Assembly (NCBI GenBank): GCA_032027145.1
Contig: JAVSMP010000001.1
Coordinates: 1,640,903-1,704,902 of the forward strand
Direction: 5' to 3'
Origin: Ignavibacterium sp.
Lineage (GTDB): Bacteria > Bacteroidota > Ignavibacteria > Ignavibacteriales > Ignavibacteriaceae
DNA: 64,000 nucleotides
Below are positions 53,834 to 63,377 of this stretch, piece by piece (within the stretch, counting starts at the first letter, position 1; each line of letters starts with the position of its first letter). The translations under genes were made by a program, and so were the position numbers. The notes below the pieces were generated by a model, which had not been told where the DNA came from, did no database searches, and saw only the letters and a list, made by a program, of their open reading frames with translations.

Positions 53834-55792
53834 ATGAAAAACTTAATCGTAGCTGTTTTGATGCTTGTAACACAATTTGCTTTTGCACAAAGTGGTAAAG
53901 AAAGTTGTATCCTTGGTAAGACAGCACAATTCAATCGCTTAAAGAAATTAGCGGAAATAAATTATCCAGGCGATCCCAAGTATGATGTAAAATATTACAA
54001 ACTCGATCTTACTATAAATCATACACTGCAGACTATTTCCGGAAACATAACCTGTAACGCAAAAGTGGTACAATCTAATGTAACAGAAATTTATTACGAT
54101 TTTATAAACTCAATGATTGTAGATTCTGTTTTGTTTAATGGGAACAGTGCTTCTTTTTCAAGAGGAACAAACACAGTTATTATTCAGACAAATACAACAT
54201 TAAACCAGGATGATGATTTTACAACAATTGTTTATTACCACGGAACACCGGCTTCAGGTGGTTTTGGAAGTTTTAAATTTAGTTCACAGGGCGGTAATCC
54301 TTTAATTTGGTCTTTAAGCGAGCCATACGGTGCAAAAGATTGGTGGGTTGTTAAAGATACTCCTGGAGATAAAGCAGATTCAGCTGATATCTGGCTTACA
54401 GTAAGCACATCTTTAACCCCAGTTTCAAATGGTAATTTAATTGATGTTGTGAATAACGGAAACGGCACACACACATATAAATGGAATGTCAGCTATCCGA
54501 TTGCACCATATTTAATATCATTGGCAATAACTAATTATGCACTTTACACAAACTATTATCATTACAGCCCTGCGGATTCTATGCCGGTTACTCATTATTT
54601 ATATCCATCGAGTTTAAATGCAAATATCCCGCAATTGAATAAAACGCCGGGTATGATTGAAATTTTTGCTGAAAGGTTTGGAGAATATCCGTTTATTAAT
54701 GAAAAATACGGACACGCACAATTTGGCTGGGGCGGGGGAATGGAACATCAGACAATTTCTTCAATGGTAGGTTTTGGCGATGGATTGATTGCTCATGAAT
54801 TAGCGCATATGTGGTATGGTGATAACATAACTTGTAAAGATTGGCACCATATATGGCTTAATGAAGGCTTTGCAACAATGGGTGAGGGACTTATCTATGA
54901 AGCATGGAACGGAAAGTCTGCATACGATAACTATATTGCTGATGAAATGTATTTTGCAAAATTTGCAACCGGTACAATCTATGTGCAAAATATTTCTTCT
55001 GAATGGGAAATTTTTGATTCATACAGAACTTATTCAAAAGCTTGTGTAGTTCTGCATATGTTAAGAGGCATCGTTGGTGATTCAACATTTTTTAATATAC
55101 TAAGAACTTATTCTTATCATCCGAGTGTTTCCTACGGTAATGCAGTTACAGAGGATTTTCAGGCAATAGCAGAAAGTGTTTCAGGACTGGATTTAAATTA
55201 CTTCTTCCAACAATGGATTTATGGCGAAAACTTTCCAAAGTATTCGGTTGTATGGAGCAAAAACAGTCTTGGCGGTAATTTATATGATCTTGCATTAAAG
55301 ATTACGCAGAATACAAATACAAATCCGTCTTTTTTTACAATGCCAATACAAATTAAAGTAAATTCATCTGTTGGAGATACAATAATTACAGTTTTTAATA
55401 ATGCACAAGAACAAAATTTTAATGTAACAGTTGCAAATGAACCAACATCAATAACGATTGACCCTGGTAATTGGATATTAAAAAACATTAATTCTGTTGT
55501 TGTTGGAATTGAAGATGAAATACAACCACAAACATTTTTACTTGAACAGAATTATCCTAATCCGTTTAATCCGGCTACTAAAATAAAATTCAATCTTGCT
55601 TCAAATGAATATACCACATTAAAGGTATATGATATTATCGGGAAAGAGATTGCAACATTAATTAATAATCAGATGAACGAAGGGCAGTACGAAGTAACTT
55701 TTGATGCAAGTAATCTGCCAAGCGGAGTTTATATTTATACTCTTAATGCAGGCAGTTTTAATGAGACAAGAAAAATGATATTGATGAGATGA
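53834..55792 (+). CDS. M1 family aminopeptidase with T9SS sorting domain
   Basis: Secreted metallopeptidase of 652 residues. Signal peptide at 1-18. The M1 exopeptidase motif is GGGMEHQTISSM, the zinc site HELAHMWYGDNITCKDWHHIWLNEGFA (HExxH plus the downstream Glu). The C-terminus carries the T9SS tail NYPNPFNPATKIKFNL and GVYIYTLN, ending RKMILMR. It removes N-terminal residues from peptides at the surface or outside the cell and probably works with the S46 peptidase on extracellular peptides. A strong terminator follows. Confidence 0.93.
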   Translation: MKNLIVAVLMLVTQFAFAQSGKESCILGKTAQFNRLKKLAEINYPGDPKYDVKYYKLDLTINHTLQTISGNITCNAKVVQSNVTEIYYDFINSMIVDSVLFNGNSASFSRGTNTVIIQTNTTLNQDDDFTTIVYYHGTPASGGFGSFKFSSQGGNPLIWSLSEPYGAKDWWVVKDTPGDKADSADIWLTVSTSLTPVSNGNLIDVVNNGNGTHTYKWNVSYPIAPYLISLAITNYALYTNYYHYSPADSMPVTHYLYPSSLNANIPQLNKTPGMIEIFAERFGEYPFINEKYGHAQFGWGGGMEHQTISSMVGFGDGLIAHELAHMWYGDNITCKDWHHIWLNEGFATMGEGLIYEAWNGKSAYDNYIADEMYFAKFATGTIYVQNISSEWEIFDSYRTYSKACVVLHMLRGIVGDSTFFNILRTYSYHPSVSYGNAVTEDFQAIAESVSGLDLNYFFQQWIYGENFPKYSVVWSKNSLGGNLYDLALKITQNTNTNPSFFTMPIQIKVNSSVGDTIITVFNNAQEQNFNVTVANEPTSITIDPGNWILKNINSVVVGIEDEIQPQTFLLEQNYPNPFNPATKIKFNLASNEYTTLKVYDIIGKEIATLINNQMNEGQYEVTFDASNLPSGVYIYTLNAGSFNETRKMILMR

Positions 55793-55848
55793 TATAGAGT
55801 TTTATTATCAAAACTATCTTTGAATCGCTTTCATTTTTTACAACAAAA

Positions 55849-55879
55849 AAAATCCTGCGCTTAAAAAACGCAGGATTTT
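55849..55879. terminator. Bidirectional rho-independent terminator
   Basis: AAAATCCTGCG / CGCAGGATTTT, an 11-bp stem with a 9-base loop, lies between convergent M1-peptidase and lepB genes with A-run and T-run flanks. Confidence 0.88.
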
Positions 55880-55900
55880 ATTTTTAAATTCATTCTACTC

Positions 55901-56821
55901 TTAGTGAAGCAGTTTTAATATTCTATCAGGTCTGATTGAACCAAGTAATTTTATCGGTTGTGAAAACGGAATATCTCTATCCCACGAAAAGAGAGTAATA
56001 AAAGCTTCACCAATTACGGCATTACGGGGAACAAAGCCCCAAAATCTGCTATCCAGACTATCATCTCTGTTATCGCCCATCATAAAATAATAATCTTTCT
56101 TAAATGTATAAGAAGAAACCGGGATGTTGTCTATAACAACTGTATTGCCCTTAATCTCGACAACTCTTTTTCCAAATTCCCTGTCTATTGTTGTTCTCCA
56201 TTGTTCGACATTATAGATATTTAATGGTATTATCATCCCTTTTTTCGGGACTACAAGCGGACCATAATTATCTTCATTCCAGGGCATTCCTTTTGGGAAG
56301 ATTCTTGGTTCAACATAACCTTTTTGAATTGGTCTAAGATACTTGATATACGTAGGTCTCCAGAATTCCTTTCCATTTACATAGACAACTTTATCTTTTA
56401 TTTCCACAGTATCACCGGGTATCCCGATACATCTTTTTACGTAGTTTACATTTTTCTGAGTTGGTTCAAGCTTATCGCGGTCACCGGGATATTCAAATAC
56501 AACTATATCTTTTGGCTGTGGCTCTCTAAGAGCTGGCAATGTGAAATAAGGAAGTTTAATTTCGGTAAACCAAATATATTGAGGCGAACTTGAGCCGTAG
56601 ATAAATTTATTAACAAGAACAAAATCACCGACAAGAATAGTGTTTTCCATTGAGCCCGTTGGGATTCTGGTATTTTGGACTATAAATGTTATAATAAAAA
56701 GTGCCGCTATTCCTGCAAAAGCCAGTTGACGAAAAAACTCCGCAATTTTACCTGCAAGTGTAGTTGGTTTTGGTCTTTCTTTTTTTCTAAACAGTTTCTT
56801 CAATTTTTCTAAAAAAGACAA
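55901..56821 (-). CDS. lepB: Signal peptidase I
   Basis: Inner-membrane serine protease of 306 residues that removes signal peptides of exported proteins. One membrane helix (about 29-50) precedes the catalytic domain. The nucleophile Ser is in TRIPTGSMENTILVGDF and the general-base Lys in YVKRCIGIPGDTVEI; the later boxes are VPKKGMIIPLN and MMGDNRDDSLDSRFWGFVP. A long insertion between the Lys box and the last box is typical of Bacteroidota LepB. It is on the same strand as gatB and 84 bases from it. Confidence 0.96.
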   Translation of the reverse strand: MSFLEKLKKLFRKKERPKPTTLAGKIAEFFRQLAFAGIAALFIITFIVQNTRIPTGSMENTILVGDFVLVNKFIYGSSSPQYIWFTEIKLPYFTLPALREPQPKDIVVFEYPGDRDKLEPTQKNVNYVKRCIGIPGDTVEIKDKVVYVNGKEFWRPTYIKYLRPIQKGYVEPRIFPKGMPWNEDNYGPLVVPKKGMIIPLNIYNVEQWRTTIDREFGKRVVEIKGNTVVIDNIPVSSYTFKKDYYFMMGDNRDDSLDSRFWGFVPRNAVIGEAFITLFSWDRDIPFSQPIKLLGSIRPDRILKLLH

Positions 56822-56905
56822 TTTATTCTCCTAAAAAGATTGTTCAAAAGTAAATTAAATGTTTATCCTAAAAATTAACACAATATTGAAAGTAAAAATA
56901 CAATT

Positions 56906-58342
56906 TTAATTGGATAATACTTGTTTCAATATATCATTAACAAGTTTTGGATTGGCTTTACCCTTTGTTTCTTTCATTATCTGCCCGACAAAAAATCCAA
57001 AGACTTTTTCTTTCCCTGATTTATAATCTGATACCTGTTCAGGATTTTCAGCCGTAATCTTTTTGATGATTTCAGATAATTCCTCAGGATTAGAGATTTG
57101 TACAAGATTTTTTTCTTTCACAATTATTTCAGGATCAGAATTACTATTCAACATTTCAGCAAAAACTTCTTTAGCTATCTTACTGCTTATGGTGCCTTCT
57201 TTAATAAGATTAATCAATTTTCCCAGATTATCAGGTGAAATTGTAAACTCTGCTATGTTTAATTTTTTGTCATTTAATACTGAGAGAATATCACCGGTCA
57301 GCCAGTTACTTGCAAGTTTGTATTCATCAGTTACAGCAACAATTTTTTCATAATAATCAGCGAGCTCTCTGTTATTTGTGATTATCTCTGAATCATATAG
57401 TGGTAATTTGAAATTATTAACAAAACGTTTCAGTTTTTCATCGGGTAATTCAATAAGAGATGACTTTAATTCTTTTAGCCAATTATTATCAATTTCAACC
57501 GGCAATAAATCCGGATCAGGAAAATACCTGTAATCGTGTGCTTCTTCTTTGCTTCTCATTGGATAAACTTCATTTGCATCTGCATCCCAAAGCAATGTTT
57601 GCTGAGTTATCTTTTCTCCGTCTTCAATCAATTCAATCTGTCGTTTAACTTCGTATTCAATAGCTCGCTCAACATTTCTAAATGAGTTCATATTCTTAAT
57701 TTCAGTTTTAACACCTAATTGATTATCACCTTTTAGCCGGACAGAAATGTTTGCATCACATCTAAGCGAGCCTTCTTCCATATTTCCATCACAAATTCCA
57801 AGATACTGTACTAATTGTTTGATCTTTGTTAAATATAAATAAGCTTCTTCGGAGGTTCTAATATCCGGTTCACTTACAATTTCGATCAATGGAACTCCAG
57901 ACCTGTTTACATCTATTAATGTTGAAGAACTGAGATCGTGAATTGATTTTCCAGCATCTTCCTCAAGATGAATCCGGGTAATTCCGATTTTTTTTAACTC
58001 AGAATCTTTTGGATGTATTTCAACAAACCCATTTTCACAAATCGGCTCTTCATATTGTGAGATTTGATATCCTTTAGGAAGATCAGGATAAAAATAATTT
58101 TTGCGTGCAAAAACTGAATGGCTATTAATTGTACATTTTGCTGCAAGCCCCATTAAAACAGTAAACTCAACTGCTTTTTTATTTAGCACTGGCAGCACAC
58201 CGGGATGACCAAGACAAACCGGACAAGTATTACTGTTTGGTTCATCACCAAATTTTGCAGAGCAGCCGCAGAATATTTTTGTATCAGTTAGAAGTTGTGC
58301 GTGAACTTCCAACCCGATAACTGCTTCGTATATTGGATTCAT
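56906..58342 (-). CDS. gatB: Asp-tRNA(Asn)/Glu-tRNA(Gln) amidotransferase subunit B
   Basis: Subunit of 478 residues that binds mischarged tRNA and, with GatA and GatC, converts Glu-tRNA(Gln) or Asp-tRNA(Asn) to the amide. The family start YEAVIGLEVHAQLLTDTKIFCGC, VCLGHPGVLPVLN, the PDLPKGYQISQYEEPI segment, and the C-terminal YqeY-like helical domain are complete. A TATATTTG element on the minus strand (58366-58373) lies just upstream. gatA and gatC are not in the window. Confidence 0.97.
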   Translation of the reverse strand: MNPIYEAVIGLEVHAQLLTDTKIFCGCSAKFGDEPNSNTCPVCLGHPGVLPVLNKKAVEFTVLMGLAAKCTINSHSVFARKNYFYPDLPKGYQISQYEEPICENGFVEIHPKDSELKKIGITRIHLEEDAGKSIHDLSSSTLIDVNRSGVPLIEIVSEPDIRTSEEAYLYLTKIKQLVQYLGICDGNMEEGSLRCDANISVRLKGDNQLGVKTEIKNMNSFRNVERAIEYEVKRQIELIEDGEKITQQTLLWDADANEVYPMRSKEEAHDYRYFPDPDLLPVEIDNNWLKELKSSLIELPDEKLKRFVNNFKLPLYDSEIITNNRELADYYEKIVAVTDEYKLASNWLTGDILSVLNDKKLNIAEFTISPDNLGKLINLIKEGTISSKIAKEVFAEMLNSNSDPEIIVKEKNLVQISNPEELSEIIKKITAENPEQVSDYKSGKEKVFGFFVGQIMKETKGKANPKLVNDILKQVLSN

Positions 58343-58365
58343 AATTTAATTGTAGCTTGTATTAA

Positions 58366-58373
58366 CAAATATA
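58366..58373 (-). promoter_or_regulatory. TATATTTG -7-like element before gatB
   Basis: On the minus strand TATATTTG lies 24 bases upstream of the gatB ATG, matching the Bacteroidota-type -7 box. The -33 box is not convincing. Confidence 0.3.
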
Positions 58374-58598
58374 AATATGTTGTTATTTATATAGAAAGAT
58401 TAAAAACCTTCATTTTTTTAAGTTAAATATTTACTGATTAGTTTAAAGTGTTTAAGATAGGTTAAAATCATGTGCTGGATAAATGATTATGGGGTATAAA
58501 CTAAAATTTCTATAAGTACATTAAAATGTGTTGCAATTTAGATTTTAATAAAATAGTTTAAGCTCAAAGACAAGATTAATTAATTCTGAAAGTTGTAA

Positions 58599-59021
58599 AT
58601 GTATAGATTACTGCTACTACTGTTTCAGATTTTATATTTGTTTCTATTCACCAATTGCCGTGAAGAAATTTTGACTCCGGGAAATGATGCCGGCAATGTC
58701 AATGATCCAATTCAGGATAATAAAACCAACTATTACAGTTTAATAATCTTTGCAGAAGATTTAACCACTGATATTACTGCAATTACAAACTTTAATCTTA
58801 ATACTACAAAAACCCTGCTCACTATTACAGATTTTGAAGGCGGATCGGTTTTATTTACAATCAGAGATAAAAAAGGTATTTCACTATATAGGTTCTCTGC
58901 TGAATCTGAAGTAAAAAATGAATTAAGGAAGATGACCAATGGTATTCCGGACAAGGTTGAACTAAATTTCCAAAATTTTTCAGGTAAATTGAAATTTTCG
59001 CTTTCATATTTTAATGAATGA
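58599..59021 (+). CDS. Hypothetical lipoprotein
   Basis: A 140-residue protein with an N-terminal hydrophobic signal (about 3-18) ending in FLFTNCRE, a likely lipobox with Cys20. The rest is a small beta-rich domain (YSLIIFAEDLTTDITAI, LLTITDFEGGSVLFTIRDKKGISLYRF) that could be a single sandwich. No family is recognised. It precedes a T9SS protein gene by about 300 bases, so the two are not clearly one operon. Confidence 0.6.
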   Translation: MYRLLLLLFQILYLFLFTNCREEILTPGNDAGNVNDPIQDNKTNYYSLIIFAEDLTTDITAITNFNLNTTKTLLTITDFEGGSVLFTIRDKKGISLYRFSAESEVKNELRKMTNGIPDKVELNFQNFSGKLKFSLSYFNE

Positions 59022-59325
59022 TCTTTGCTGACTTTTGATAAAATATTTTAAAAATTATTTAATGAGCATACTATCCTTTCCCTAAAAAACAGATTATCTC
59101 AGAATCTATTTATTTTGATTCCCAAACAAACACCAATACTAAAATGGATTCAGGTTTACTATTGGACGGTTCAAAATGACAATAACAACGATTTTAAACA
59201 GATCGTTTTTAATTATATACTGAATGCAGAGATGTTGTCAACAGTTTTCTGTTTTAATAAATTTATTTATACAAAAAGGGGTTTCTTTATTTATATTTGC
59301 TTGTGTTATAAATAGATTCTTAACT
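59022..59325. other. Intergenic region without recognised gene
   Basis: About 300 AT-rich bases between the lipoprotein and T9SS genes. A TATATTTG-like element (59293-59300) about 25 bases upstream of the next ATG could be its promoter -7 box. I see nothing else. Confidence 0.4.
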
Positions 59326-60399
59326 ATGAAAAAAATGATTATCATCCTATTTCTTCTTGGAAGTCTGGAATTTGCCTTTGGACAGATAGCCTCTGATTAT
59401 TTTCCGGAGCAAACTGGTTATAAATGGAATTATGAATTAATTCCGCTTGATTCTTTAAACAACCGGGTTGATTCTTTAAAATTTTATGGTATAGATTCTT
59501 TTTATGTTGAAGCACCTTTTAATGGAAGAGATTCAAAAATTGTTCTTACTAAAACCGGGGCATTGAATACAATAAACATCCAGCCTTTTATAGATTCACT
59601 TTTTTACAGTTTTAGCGGCTCAAATGGATTTGAATATTTTGACCCGAATTTATTATCAGGACTGCTCGGTAATCTGGATTCAACATTAGGAGTAAACTTC
59701 CTAAGTTTCTTTAATTCCTTAAAAGGCTGGTATTCATATTACAGATTTGCAAGCACAGTAAATCAGGAGTATGTAATTTTCAGCAAGGACACAATCATAG
59801 CTGTTAATTCAGTTAATTACCCGATCAGGTTTCAATTAATTGGTAAAAGATTAAGTGATGAAATAATAAGCACTGATATAGGGAGTTTTACTTGTAAAAA
59901 GTTTTTACTTGAGAGACGACTCAGTTATACACAGCTTATTCCGATCATAATTAAATTATTTGGAGTGGAAGAAACTATCTGGCTGGCACCTTCAAACTGG
60001 AAAGTTAAAAGCTATATTCCCTCAACTCATTTAAATTTGTCTTGGATTAATGGTCCTGTTTTTACAATACCTGGGCTGGAAACAAACATCAAAGATCAAA
60101 TAACTAATGTTGATGATAAGTCTGTTAAGCCATTGATGTTTGAGTTATATCAGAATTATCCAAATCCATTTAACCCGTTAACTAAAATAAAGTATTCATT
60201 GCTGAACTCTGAGTTTGTTTTGTTAAAGGTATTTGATATTCTTGGTAATGAAATCAAAATATTAGTAAGTGAAATAAAACCTGCAGGCATACACGAAGTT
60301 GTGTTTGAGGCTGAAAATAATTTAGCATCAGGAACATATTTTTACGAGTTAAAGGTTGGCGGTCAGGTTAATTCCAGAAAGATGATTTTAATCAAATAA
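59326..60399 (+). CDS. Secreted protein with T9SS sorting domain
   Basis: A 357-residue exported protein. I take the ATG at 59326, which gives a clean signal peptide (MKKMIIILFLLGSLEFAFGQ), over an upstream frame extension with no signal. The central region (about 20-270) resembles secreted beta-rich proteins with GYKWNYELIPLDSL and a second half (SDEIISTDIGSFTCKKFLLERR) of the kind seen in uncharacterised T9SS cargo. The tail has NYPNPFNPLTKIKYSL and SGTYFYEL, ending RKMILIK. No catalytic motif is visible. It lies 59 bases before pepF. Confidence 0.82.
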   Translation: MKKMIIILFLLGSLEFAFGQIASDYFPEQTGYKWNYELIPLDSLNNRVDSLKFYGIDSFYVEAPFNGRDSKIVLTKTGALNTINIQPFIDSLFYSFSGSNGFEYFDPNLLSGLLGNLDSTLGVNFLSFFNSLKGWYSYYRFASTVNQEYVIFSKDTIIAVNSVNYPIRFQLIGKRLSDEIISTDIGSFTCKKFLLERRLSYTQLIPIIIKLFGVEETIWLAPSNWKVKSYIPSTHLNLSWINGPVFTIPGLETNIKDQITNVDDKSVKPLMFELYQNYPNPFNPLTKIKYSLLNSEFVLLKVFDILGNEIKILVSEIKPAGIHEVVFEAENNLASGTYFYELKVGGQVNSRKMILIK

Positions 60400-60458
60400 T
60401 ACTATAATATATTTGTGAAATAATTTAAAATATTTAATTCCACGTTAGAGGGGTGATT

Positions 60459-62288
60459 ATGAAAAATCTAATTTTTAATACAGATAATTCAATTATTGAA
60501 ATTCCAACCAGGGATCAAATTGATGAAAGATATAAGTGGAATCTTTCAGACATTTATACAACTGATGTTCAATGGGAAAATGATTTTAATTGGGTTAGTG
60601 ATAATATTGTTAAATATAAAACTTTTGAAGGACGTCTTAATAATTCGTCTGATCTTTTAGCCTGCTTAAAATTTGATGAAGAAGTTGGTATTAAACTGGA
60701 GCGTTTAAATCTGTATGCTATGCTCTCAAAAGATAGTAATATGCGTGATACAAGATATCAGAGAATGGATGGAAGATACAAAAGTCTTTATGCACAGATA
60801 CTTACTGCAAGTTCGTTTATAAAACCGGAAATATTAAGGATTGATGAAAATAAAATTACTGAGATGTTAAATAGTAATGCTGAGCTGAGGGTTTATAAAC
60901 ATTGGTTTGATGATTTGTTAAGATTCAGAAAGCATACCTTAGATAAAGAGCAGGAAGAACTTCTTGCTATGGCTGATGAAATTACACAAATACCTTATAA
61001 TACATATTCGTTATTTACTAATGCTGATTTGGAATTTCCAAAAGTAATTGATGAAGATGGAAATTCAGTTGAGATTTCTCATTCGCGTTATTATGCTGCT
61101 TTGTATTCAAAGGACAGAACATATCGTGAAGATGCATTCAAGGCATATCTATCTGTTTACCGGAAAAATGCAAACTCTTTAAGTGCCTTATTTAATGGAA
61201 ATATTAAAACTAATATTTTTTATGCAAGAACAAGAAAATATAAATCAGCAAGAGAAGCTGCATTATTTAGAAACAATATTCCTTTATCGGTTTATGATAA
61301 TCTGATAAAATCTTTAAGCGATAATATGGAACCTATGTATCGCTGGGCTTTACTTAAGAAAAAATTATTAAAGATCGATGAGCTTCATCCTTTTGATGTT
61401 TATGTAACTGTATTTGATCCCAAGCTGGAAAAGAAATATCCATACGACCAAGCTGTAAAACTTGTTCTGGATTCCTTAAAAATAATGGGTGATGATTACT
61501 TAGGATCTTTGAACAAGGCATTTGAGAACCGCTGGATTGATGTTTATGAAACCAAAGCAAAAAGAAGCGGGGCATATTCATCTGGAACAACTTTTGGGGT
61601 GCATCCTTATGTACTTTTAAACTGGACTGATCTGTTAAATGACGTATTTACTCTTGCTCACGAAATGGGGCATAATATGCACTCCTATTATACAGGCTTA
61701 ACACAACCATATATTTACGCTAACTATTCCATTTTTCTTGCAGAGGTTGCATCTACATTTAATGAAAATCTGCTGCTCGATCATCTGATAAAGATTTCTG
61801 AAACATCAGATGAGAAATTATTCTTACTTGAAAAATATCTTAATAACATAACAACAACTGTTTACAGACAAGTTATGTTTGCGGAGTTTGAAATGCTGAC
61901 TCATTCCAAAGTAGAGAATGGAGAAGTTCTTACTCCGGATATACTTTGTAAACTTTACAAAGATGTTTATCAGAAGTACTGGGGTGATAAAATGATTGTT
62001 GATGAAGAAGAATCTTATACCTGGGCAAGAGTACCACACTTTTATTATAATTTTTATGTCTATCAGTATGCAACAGGATTTGCAGCTTCAGAAGCTTTAG
62101 CAGCAAAAGTAAAATCTGAAGGAAAACCTGCAGTTAATAAGTATCTGGATTTTCTGAAAGCAGGCAGTTCAGATTATCCGATAAATATCTTAAAAAATGC
62201 TGGCGTTGACATGAATTCGCCGGAACCGATTTTAACGGTAACAAAAAAAATGAATCAGATAATTGATGAAGTTGAAAAATTAATTTAA
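60459..62288 (+). CDS. pepF: Oligoendopeptidase F (M3 family)
   Basis: Cytosolic metalloendopeptidase of about 609 residues that degrades short peptides. The zinc motif HEMGHNMHSYY is in VFTLAHEMGHNMHS, and the third ligand Glu is in FLAEVASTFNENLLLD. The C-terminal FARVPHFYYNFYVYQYATGF-like region (WARVPHFYYNFYVYQYATG) is typical of PepF. The ATG at 60459 is preferred to a GTG six bases upstream because GAGGGG is well spaced for it. Confidence 0.95.
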   Translation: MKNLIFNTDNSIIEIPTRDQIDERYKWNLSDIYTTDVQWENDFNWVSDNIVKYKTFEGRLNNSSDLLACLKFDEEVGIKLERLNLYAMLSKDSNMRDTRYQRMDGRYKSLYAQILTASSFIKPEILRIDENKITEMLNSNAELRVYKHWFDDLLRFRKHTLDKEQEELLAMADEITQIPYNTYSLFTNADLEFPKVIDEDGNSVEISHSRYYAALYSKDRTYREDAFKAYLSVYRKNANSLSALFNGNIKTNIFYARTRKYKSAREAALFRNNIPLSVYDNLIKSLSDNMEPMYRWALLKKKLLKIDELHPFDVYVTVFDPKLEKKYPYDQAVKLVLDSLKIMGDDYLGSLNKAFENRWIDVYETKAKRSGAYSSGTTFGVHPYVLLNWTDLLNDVFTLAHEMGHNMHSYYTGLTQPYIYANYSIFLAEVASTFNENLLLDHLIKISETSDEKLFLLEKYLNNITTTVYRQVMFAEFEMLTHSKVENGEVLTPDILCKLYKDVYQKYWGDKMIVDEEESYTWARVPHFYYNFYVYQYATGFAASEALAAKVKSEGKPAVNKYLDFLKAGSSDYPINILKNAGVDMNSPEPILTVTKKMNQIIDEVEKLI

Positions 62289-62305
62289 ACTAATTTGAGA
62301 AAGCA

Positions 62306-63319
62306 ATGAAGGTATATTCAAAAACAGAACTAAACTCTTATAGTCAATCACTTACTTATGACGATATAAGCCTTATTCCTACACAGATTTCAAGAATAAA
62401 ATCCAGAACAGAAGCCTCTACTAATTGTAATTTTTTAGGACTTAAACTAACTGTACCGGTAATTTCCAGTCCGATGGATTCTGTAACAGGAATTGAAATG
62501 GCAAAAGAACTGACAAAGCTGGGAAGTCTTGGCATTATAAACAGATTTGATTCTTCTTTGGATGCAGTGTTGAACGCAAAGAATGGAAAGGGTATAAAAG
62601 CTGTTTCAATCGCACTGAATACAGATTTAAAAACAATAGAAAAAATTGCCGAAAAGAAATATTTAATTTGTATTGATACAGCAAATGCCAATAATAAAGA
62701 GGTGCTTAAGAAAACTGAAGCGATAAAAAAGAAATTTGATGTAAAAGTTATAGTAGGAAATATAGCTCACGGTGATAGTTTACATCAGTTAGAAAATGCC
62801 GGAGCTGATGCTGTTAGAGTTGGAATAGGCAGTGGAAGTGTCTGTACAACTTCAATCCAAACAGGTATTGGGATTGGACAGGTTTCATCGCTTCTGAATA
62901 TCTGCTTCTCAAGAGCTCAGAAAAATTTGAAAATTAAAATCATTGCCGACGGCGGAGTGAAGAGCCCCGGCGATGTTGCTAAGGCAATTGCGCTTGGTGC
63001 TGATATAGTTATGCTTGGCAGAATGCTTTCCGGAACAAGGGAAACTCCTGGTGAAGTAATTAAGTACAATGGACAACTCTGGAAAAAGTATCGCGGCTCA
63101 GCATCCTTTGGAGTAAAAATGAGAAATGAGTTTATTGAAGGTGAAGAAACAATGGTTGCATACAAAGGCGCTGTTAAAAATGTAATTGATGGAATTTCTG
63201 ACGGACTTAAAAGTTCTATGAGTTATATGAATTGCCTTAATTTAAATGAATTACGAAAAACCGAAACTTTTGCAGTATTAAGCAACAGCTCATTTTTAGA
63301 AAGACTACCGCGAATTTAA
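62306..63319 (+). CDS. IMP dehydrogenase/GMP reductase family enzyme (probably GMP reductase-like)
   Basis: Cytosolic TIM-barrel enzyme of 337 residues with no CBS domain. The start [20 protein letters not shown] and SSPMDSVTG fit the family; the catalytic Cys is in [17 protein letters not shown]. The flap region differs from IMP dehydrogenase: [10 protein letters not shown] and [30 protein letters not shown] are closer to GMP reductase, which returns GMP to IMP for purine salvage. The length also fits GMP reductase. Direct assignment needs a tree. Confidence 0.8.
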   Translation: MKVYSKTELNSYSQSLTYDDISLIPTQISRIKSRTEASTNCNFLGLKLTVPVISSPMDSVTGIEMAKELTKLGSLGIINRFDSSLDAVLNAKNGKGIKAVSIALNTDLKTIEKIAEKKYLICIDTANANNKEVLKKTEAIKKKFDVKVIVGNIAHGDSLHQLENAGADAVRVGIGSGSVCTTSIQTGIGIGQVSSLLNICFSRAQKNLKIKIIADGGVKSPGDVAKAIALGADIVMLGRMLSGTRETPGEVIKYNGQLWKKYRGSASFGVKMRNEFIEGEETMVAYKGAVKNVIDGISDGLKSSMSYMNCLNLNELRKTETFAVLSNSSFLERLPRI

Positions 63320-63377
63320 TTATTCAAATGCCGGGAGAGGAATTTTTAGTAATGTTTTTAAAATGAATCTTCCGGTA

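Noticed and set aside
59115-59315. 66-codon open frame between the lipoprotein and T9SS genes
   Set aside because: No ribosome-binding site, no domain, and it overlaps the likely promoter of the downstream gene.
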